A stretch of DNA of 64,000 nt from Diabrotica undecimpunctata (taxonomy: Eukaryota; Arthropoda; Insecta; Coleoptera; Chrysomelidae): assembly GCF_040954645.1 (NCBI RefSeq), contig NC_092806.1:128052952-128116951 (forward strand), given 5' to 3'. Shown piece by piece: positions 58,157 through 64,000 of the stretch. The first letter of the stretch is position 1, and every line of letters begins with the position of its first letter. The translations under genes and the position numbers were made by a program. The notes beneath the pieces are model-generated. The model was not told where the DNA came from and did no database searches. It was given only the letters and a program-made list of their open reading frames with translations.

Positions 58157-59739
58157 TCCGCTCCATAAGTGAGTACAGGTAACATACATTGGTCAAAGAT
58201 TTTCCTTTTGAGGCAGATGGGTAGATCTGATTTAAATACATAGTTTAGTTTACCAAACGCTGTCCAGGGTAATCCTTGCGACGTGGGAGCTCACATGCCT
58301 GGTTATCTCTGCATAACCGAATTTCATGTCCTAAGTACTTATACGATGTAGTCTGCATAATATCCCTTGCATCAACATCTTGTTCATAATTTTTTAAACA
58401 GTATTGCATCATCCATCATCCATACGATCGGATATAAGGACGATGTCATCTGCAAATCTCAAATGAATGAGCTTCTCTCATTTATGTTGATATCATGCTC
58501 GTTCAGATGTGCCTTCTTACAAGTATGTTCTAAAAGTGTCGTGAATAGCTTTGGAGAGACGGTGTCTCCTTGCCGTACTCCTCGCTGTATACAGCATTTA
58601 TTTTTTTCTTGTTCAGAGAGTCTCACTCTAGTTGTGGCATTTTGGTAGATATATTTGATTATGTTAGTATAGCGATGGTCTATTCGGCATTCTGTCAATG
58701 CTTTTAACATTATCTGATGGCTTATGGTGTCGAATGCTTTCTCGCAGTCGACAAATATCAGTGCCAATGTTTTGTTGTATTCTGCAGACTGTTGCATTCT
58801 TTATCACTAGTAAGTGGTCGTTAGTGCTGTATCCCGATCTAAATTCAGCTTGTTTTCTAAGCTGATAGAAGTCTAATTTAGTGCCCAGTCTTTTTTTAAA
58901 AATTTTTGTGAAAAGTTTATATATGTGTTTGATAGGACTGTAGTTTTTTAGGTCTGTTATGTTTCCTTGCTTTTGTAATAAAATAATGACTGCATTGTTC
59001 CATTGAGAAGGAGTTTTTTCCTTGGTAGATGCATTCGGTGAAAAGCTTGGACAAAGCCTGGATCATTTTATTTCCGCCTAGTTTGATCGCTTTGATCACC
59101 TCCCCCCATCTATTGCCGTGAGTCTCTAGGTCGATCTAAGCAGAAGCATTTAGATTTTAACTACTATGTTAGCGTTTTTGTATTCTGGCCATCATAGATC
59201 ACTCACAGTGAAGTGAATGTGATTTTTTAGCCTGGTCCGCTTGACTATAAATGCAGAACCTGACGCATGCATGTATATTAACAAATGTTATTGAAATACT
59301 AAAACTATCTTTCAACGCACATACTCATTAAAATAATTATATCTTCTATACTATTATACACTTAAATACTCCAACAAATAACTAGGCATTATAGATTCCA
59401 AGTTGAATAAAGGTGTTAAAGTTATATAAATATCTAATTATTATTGCAACTCATGTGTAATAAAGAATTAGTTCAATTATATTTGCATAATTACCAACCA
59501 TAATTATACACAATTCTTTTAAAATCTTACATGGGAGAAATACCATATAAATAAAGAAAATTAAATCATCATTCACTTTATCTATATTCTTAGATATACA
59601 TATAATCCCAAGAGCGACTGGTTTCCTTAATTGTTTCATATGTTATTACTTTGGGTTATATCTACCAATATTGATGGACATATTTATCCCATCATTAATT
59701 TTTTTAGGGTTTATCTTCAAATCTTTATATAAAATCATG

Positions 59740-59950
59740 ATTATAATCTCGACACTCTTTTCACACCCAGATATACACAAAGCAACATATGTTATACCTG
59801 GTGGAGCAGTTGCCAATCAAATTAATCATGCCTTGATAAACAAAAGAGCCATCACAAACATCCTAGATGTAAAAAGCCGAAGAGAAGCATTTTGTGCAGA
59901 AACAAAGACAAGCAAACAAACAACAGCATAGCTAGTTATCTAAAATCTAT
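59740..59950 (+). mobile_element. LINE endonuclease fragment
   Basis: The open frame to 59931 contains LFSHPDIHKATYVIPGGAVA, NQINHALINKRAITNILDVK and SRREAFCAE, the C-terminal endonuclease pattern of LINEs (xTWxxPGGxxxNQIDHxLI, then RRGAxxxSDH). The final SDH is missing. Degenerate LINE-like coding may continue to about 60330 but I cannot anchor it. Confidence 0.6.
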
Positions 59951-60586
59951 CGCAACAAGATGCTAAACAAAACTACGAGGAATAAATAACTAAAACACTG
60001 ACAAAAACAGACAAATTAGACAGAAAACTGAAAATGTTGAAAGGCAAAAATTAATTTATTATTATTAATGACATTAATATATTATAGGCATTATGCAGCA
60101 TCGAAGACTATGAACAAAAGAAGAAAAAACAAGCAGAATAGTGCAACAAAGTATGTAAACAGGTATTAAACAAATACATGAAGCACATAATAATTTATGA
60201 ATAGAAGAACTAGAGAAAGAAGAACAAGGAAAAGAGAAAAGCAAGAGAACAAGTTACGATCTAAGGGAAGCAGATAAAAATAAACGAAATCTAAACTCAA
60301 GAAATCTAAAATCAAGAACAGATAATTAACAAACCAACAGAAGTAAACTTACTTCAGAAAAACCAATTTAAAGCTCTGCTAAAAACACAAGGAAATTTAT
60401 TTTATATTATATTTAACTAACGTATTTACTAACAACCAAGACATGGGAGCAAGAAAAATACTTGACGACTGAAAAACTCCAATCCTGATTATTTGTCCAA
60501 TCCAGAAAAACCAGATGTGAAAATTGTCGCAACACAATCTTCCTGTACCCAGCTTACGAAACCTTTAAATCTACCTTCAATAATCC

Positions 60587-60793
60587 CGGGACATACCCAT
60601 CATACAGCCTTCCGATCCTACTCCTATCATACATAGTTCAGCGGCTAGGTACCTTTCTGTATATATTTCTTATTTTACATAAGATAGAATAGTTTTCAAC
60701 TATCCACCCTTCCGTGTATATAGAAAGATACCCAGCCGCCAAACTATGTATGATCGGAGTGGGATCGGAAGGCTGTATGATAGGCGTGTCCCA
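60587..60793. repeat. imperfect inverted repeat, about 80-bp arms
   Basis: Arms 60587-60668 and 60716-60793 are inverted copies with about ten differences, sharing ATCATACAGCCTTCCGATCC and its complement. The spacer is 47 bp. Possibly a foldback MITE. No flanking duplication was identified. Confidence 0.7.
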
Positions 60794-61275
60794 TGTTATA
60801 AGCGGCTTCAACTTACGAGTGGAAACATTATTATAAAACGATAGAATCAGTTTTCGACAAGAAAGGTCCGCATTTGATGAGTTATTCAAATTTTAAATAA
60901 ATCTTCGATATTGAGTCATATCTCTATGACTCAATAAAGCGAAGTAAATTCGACTAGTAAAAGAAACGAAGCATTTATGGGCGATGGTAGCGAGATGAAA
61001 GGGGGTGCAATTGCATTCCCTGTTCGGAAAGAAAGTACTAAGAAAAAATAAGATATTTTTTACCCGACTGAAAAAACGGAATGGTAATGCTTTTCGAGTG
61101 CATGTGCATATGCATATATGTATGTATGAATGTATGTTTGTACATATGTATGGACATTTGCATGTCTGTATGTACAGGGTTTGACAGATAAACGGCCAAT
61201 TAAGAATACCTTGAGAACTAAAGGTAACTGAACCGTAAAACACACCCTGACACCCTGTTTATTGTTAATTTTAAA

Positions 61276-62738
61276 AATATTTACGTTATTTTGAACATTT
61301 TTTGTTAATACTTGCCTATACCTATTGTAGACCGTTTTTAAGTTATAATGGTTTTCATATAAAAATTACACTTTTCTACTATGTATATAAAGTTCAATAT
61401 CCTTTAATGTAATTTAAATAAAAGTTTAAATTCCTTAGGAATTTATTTTGACATTATTTTTAACACTATTTATGAATTTGGATTAGCTGCAAATATCTAT
61501 TTGTATGTCTTCATTATAGACGTAGATCTTGGGCTTTTTCTTTTACTTATAAACTGACCAAACTAGAAACAGTTGTTCAACAAACATTTTATGATTTGTT
61601 CGAGACTTCTCAGGATATTTTTCAGCAAAAATACGGCAAGTTCTGGATACTTTTTAGTTACACTCACCGTAAATTATAAGTAAATTTAAAACATGATCAT
61701 TTATAAATCCTAATTGAGCCATTATTATTTTGTCAAAAAAATTATACAAATTATACATACATTATAATCACATACAGGGTGTCCTATCTAAAAAAAAACG
61801 GGTGTGGCAGTCCAGTGGGACTGCCGGTGGAAGTTACACTAGTAAGTATAGAGTTCTATACACGCATTCGCCGTTACAAATTTATTTGGGAGTCAATCTG
61901 CACAATCATTACATATGTAATTCTATAGGTAAGACATAGCAGAAAGAGAAACAGAATTAATAACAACTTACTAACAATGAAGGATTGAATCAATATTTTG
62001 ATGAAAATGTATATTTTTATTTTCATATATGTATGAAAGGAGTTGAATGCAAATTTTTTTTACACATACTCTGCAGTAAAATTCATTGTTTATTTTGTTA
62101 TTAATATAATAATACAATATACAGTGATTTATTGAGATTATTATTTTGAAATACAAAAGAATAATATAATTATGAACATTTAATAAATAATACAAAACAT
62201 ATTACATAAATAATAATATTAATAAATATTTTATTATATGTATAATATTATATGTATATATATCTTTATATAATATATATATAATATTAAATTATATATA
62301 CAAAAGGAACATTTTTATATTCGAGAGAGGAAGAGAGAGAAAATATATCTTCTGTCTCTCTCTTACTCATTATCTTACATATGTAATGATTTCACAGATT
62401 CACTCCCATACAAATTTCCAACGTGGAGCGCGCGTATAGAAGTATAACTTCAAAAAAGAAATTAGGCGAAAATTTAGGTTGCCGGTTTTATGCTACTTTT
62501 GACAGCATCTTATATAATGAGAAAGGCAACTTTATCCTATAAACAATAAAACTGTATCTGGTTAATAAGTTTTTAAGGAATTTAAACTTTTATTTAAGTT
62601 ACATTAGAAGATATTGAACTTTATATACATGGTAGAAAAGTGTAATTTTCGTATAAAACCATTATAACTCAAAAACAGTTCACAATAGGTAGAGAGAAGT
62701 CTTAACAAAAATGTTCAGAATAACGTAAGTATTTTCCA
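61276..62738. mobile_element. long-inverted-repeat element enclosing another repeat
   Basis: Arms 61276-61447 and 62570-62738 are inverted at about 85% identity (TATATAAAGTTCAATATC, AAAAGTTTAAATTCCTTA and their complements). CAGGGTGTCC near 61777 and CACCCTGTTT near 61250 are mariner-type end motifs. No transposase. It encloses the repeat at 61855-62460. Confidence 0.65.
61855..62460. repeat. repeat family copy 2 (matches 16065-16400 and 17340-17775)
   Basis: 61858-61960 matches 16079-16180 (CGCCGTTACAAATTT, then GGGAGTCAATCTGCACAATC); 62120-62230 matches 17690-17770; and 62380-62450 forms the inverted arm with a GCGCGCGTATAGAAGTATAAC end. The interior has AG-rich runs near 62330. Confidence 0.6.
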
Positions 62739-62764
62739 ACTAGTTGGCAAACTATGATGATGAA

Positions 62765-63440
62765 TGAACTTTCACAGAAAGTGAATAATAGTTTCCGAAA
62801 CGGCTTGTGCATTTAGTCCTTGTACCGGTACATGTCCAAGGAATTATTCATATGTTATTAATTTTTTAGGATGTTTATCATAACATCGATATAGAACACC
62901 AATTGATAATTGTTCTGTGCCACTAATATCACCAATATCATCAGCTAAAGCCGAAAAAGTTGAAGCAAGTTTTACTTCTCAATTATTTTGCTCGTAAGAA
63001 CAAAATCATCCTTCTTCATAATCTTAATATTTTTTCAGAATTTCGTCTCCCGAGTTAACTTGAAAATGTAGCAGGTCATATTCCCCGCAAAATAAAATTG
63101 TTGAAATAATACATCGAAGTTTTAGACGATTTTCCTTAACTTCAATGTGATATGCTCCATTTAAAGATTCATAAACGCTAAGTCCTTTTCTATCTATGAT
63201 TTTTTTAAATGCATTTCACGAAGTCATTGCGTCACAATGCCACTTACTTGCCGCGTAAGGCTGAGCAGCTTTATGAAACTTTTGATATTTGAGGCAAGCA
63301 GAAACTAAACTGCGCTGAATTGGTAGCTGAAATAAAACAAATATCCTACACAGCCGTCTTTTTGTTAGAGCTAAGTAAGCTAACCACGGATATGTTGTAA
63401 GCGATTCGTGTTGGAAAAATCGTTTAGCATCAAGGTTTAC
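62765..63440 (-). pseudogene. hAT-type (ZMYM1/DUF4371-like) transposase remnant
   Basis: Minus strand: TTYPWLAYLALTKRRLCRIF (N-terminal TTF-type region), SKWHCDAM and NAFKKIIDRKGLSVYESLNG, then ENRLKLRCIISTILFCGEYD, FQVNSGDEILKKY, LASTFSALADDIGDISGTEQ and LSIGVLYRC, ending VPVQGLNAQAVSETIIHFL near 62790. This is the order of the DUF4371 region in zinc-finger MYM-type 1-like hAT proteins; LADD near the centre corresponds to the family's LADETTDIS. Stops and frameshifts are present, and the C-terminal half with the dimerisation domain is absent. Confidence 0.7.
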
Positions 63441-64000
63441 AAATTGTATGTCTTGCTAGGGCTCGACATACAATACTATCGCAACTCTGTTATCAACATG
63501 TATAATTCTATATTTTATATTGGTTAATAGTACGTGTAGATGCAGATGCACCTCGCTGAAAATAATTCTGGCGGAGGACATGGATGGACTTAATGACAGA
63601 AATGATCCACATACACAATGCACTTGCTAAAAGCTTTAAATAGTTCGAGGTCTGTAACAGACTATAGCCATGAGCGGACTCTAATATTGTTTAATATACT
63701 TCAGTCGTCAGAGAAGCAAAATGCCACTAAACCCCTAAAAATCATACGAACAAGCTGAATTTTGCCGGGAATAATAATTTTTTGACCTCAAAAAAGATAC
63801 AGAAAAGTTTACCACTTTTACCCTCGGACTTCCCCCTAAAACCCTCTCCGTACGGGGGTAAAAACGCAAAAAATTCGATTTACCAAGAATCAGTACGCCG
63901 TAGAAAAAAATATTTTAAATAAAAAATGTAGCTGAGATAATTTGAAACAAAAATTTTTATAAGCACTTTTTGTGTAGAATAAACCGTTCTCTTGGAAACA
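63441..64000. other. no gene recognised
   Basis: A short region at 63560-63640 reads like worn retroelement sequence, but no motif anchors it. The rest is A-rich. Confidence 0.3.

Larger units (their letters stand above)
56010..59160 (-). mobile_element. LINE-B copy 2, split by LINE-C
   Basis: Minus strand from the 5' side: LETHGNRWGEVIKAIKLGGN (near 59120), MIQALSKLFTECIYQGK, NITDLKNYSPIKHIYKLFTK, LIFVDCEKAFDTISHQIMLK (motif A), RGVRQGDTVSPKLFTTLLEH (motif B), HLRFADDIV-like (58440), then PVLTYGAET ending at 58164. After LINE-C (56362-58150) it resumes at 56361 with LTKKVVNKIRVAQRAMER, MLGVSLRDRIPNEEIRRRTG, LKWNWAGHVARLSD and RSRGRPPTRWTND. It extends further 5' than the nested LINE-B copy at 51924. 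Several stops and frameshifts are present. Confidence 0.85.

Overview
The window is nuclear DNA from an insect, most likely a beetle. The evidence is two insect gustatory-receptor genes, spliced genes with GT-AG introns, very AT-rich intergenic DNA, and a dense load of LINEs, piggyBac-type, Tc1/mariner-like and hAT-like elements of the kind that fill large leaf-beetle genomes. The species cannot be fixed from sequence alone. No bacterial operon, CRISPR array or functional rRNA was seen.

Host genes are sparse. On the minus strand, two internal exons (9706-9910 and 2149-2322) join in phase and look like a leucine-zipper/LZTS-type coiled-coil protein that continues outside the window. On the plus strand lie two tandem gustatory receptor (GR) genes. 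GR1 has exons 22390-23283 and 26887-27165 (390 aa). GR2 has exons 31779-32699 and 40278-40547 (396 aa). Each has one phase-0 intron (3.6 and 7.6 kb) filled with transposons. A 56-bp candidate exon sits at 42390-42445.

Nearly everything else is mobile DNA. Region by region: 2.4-9.5 kb has LINE fragments on both strands and a decayed DUF7869-like gene. 10.3-14.7 kb has a MITE-like repeat, a piggyBac element flanked by (TA)n arrays, and a second piggyBac remnant. 16-18 kb has a long-inverted-repeat element with a tRNA-His-like sequence, then a hairpin between (TA)n arrays. 18.1-22.3 kb is a piggyBac element holding two nested LINEs, each with its own target duplication. 24-25.4 kb is an IS630/Tc1-like transposase remnant in the GR1 intron. 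29.0-31.4 kb is a structurally intact two-exon piggyBac element between the GR genes. 33-39.6 kb holds LINEs, a mariner-like long-inverted-repeat element with a nested LINE, and a palindrome around (TA)n. 40.7-42.3 kb is a cluster of (TA)n arrays and palindromes, one with a Penelope/hammerhead-like signature. 42.9-46.4 kb has remnants of piggyBac, a MADF-domain gene and a second DUF7869-like gene. 46.5-49.6 kb is a 3.1-kb foldback element. 50.7-59.9 kb is a LINE-in-LINE nest. 59.9-64 kb has inverted-repeat elements and a hAT-type remnant.

The most interesting points are: the intact piggyBac copy; a shared three-palindrome layout in two different piggyBac elements; a LINE whose 3' tail is a long (TA)n array bounded by a 14-bp target duplication, which suggests where some of the many TA microsatellites come from; and near-perfect palindromes centred on or flanking (TA)n arrays.
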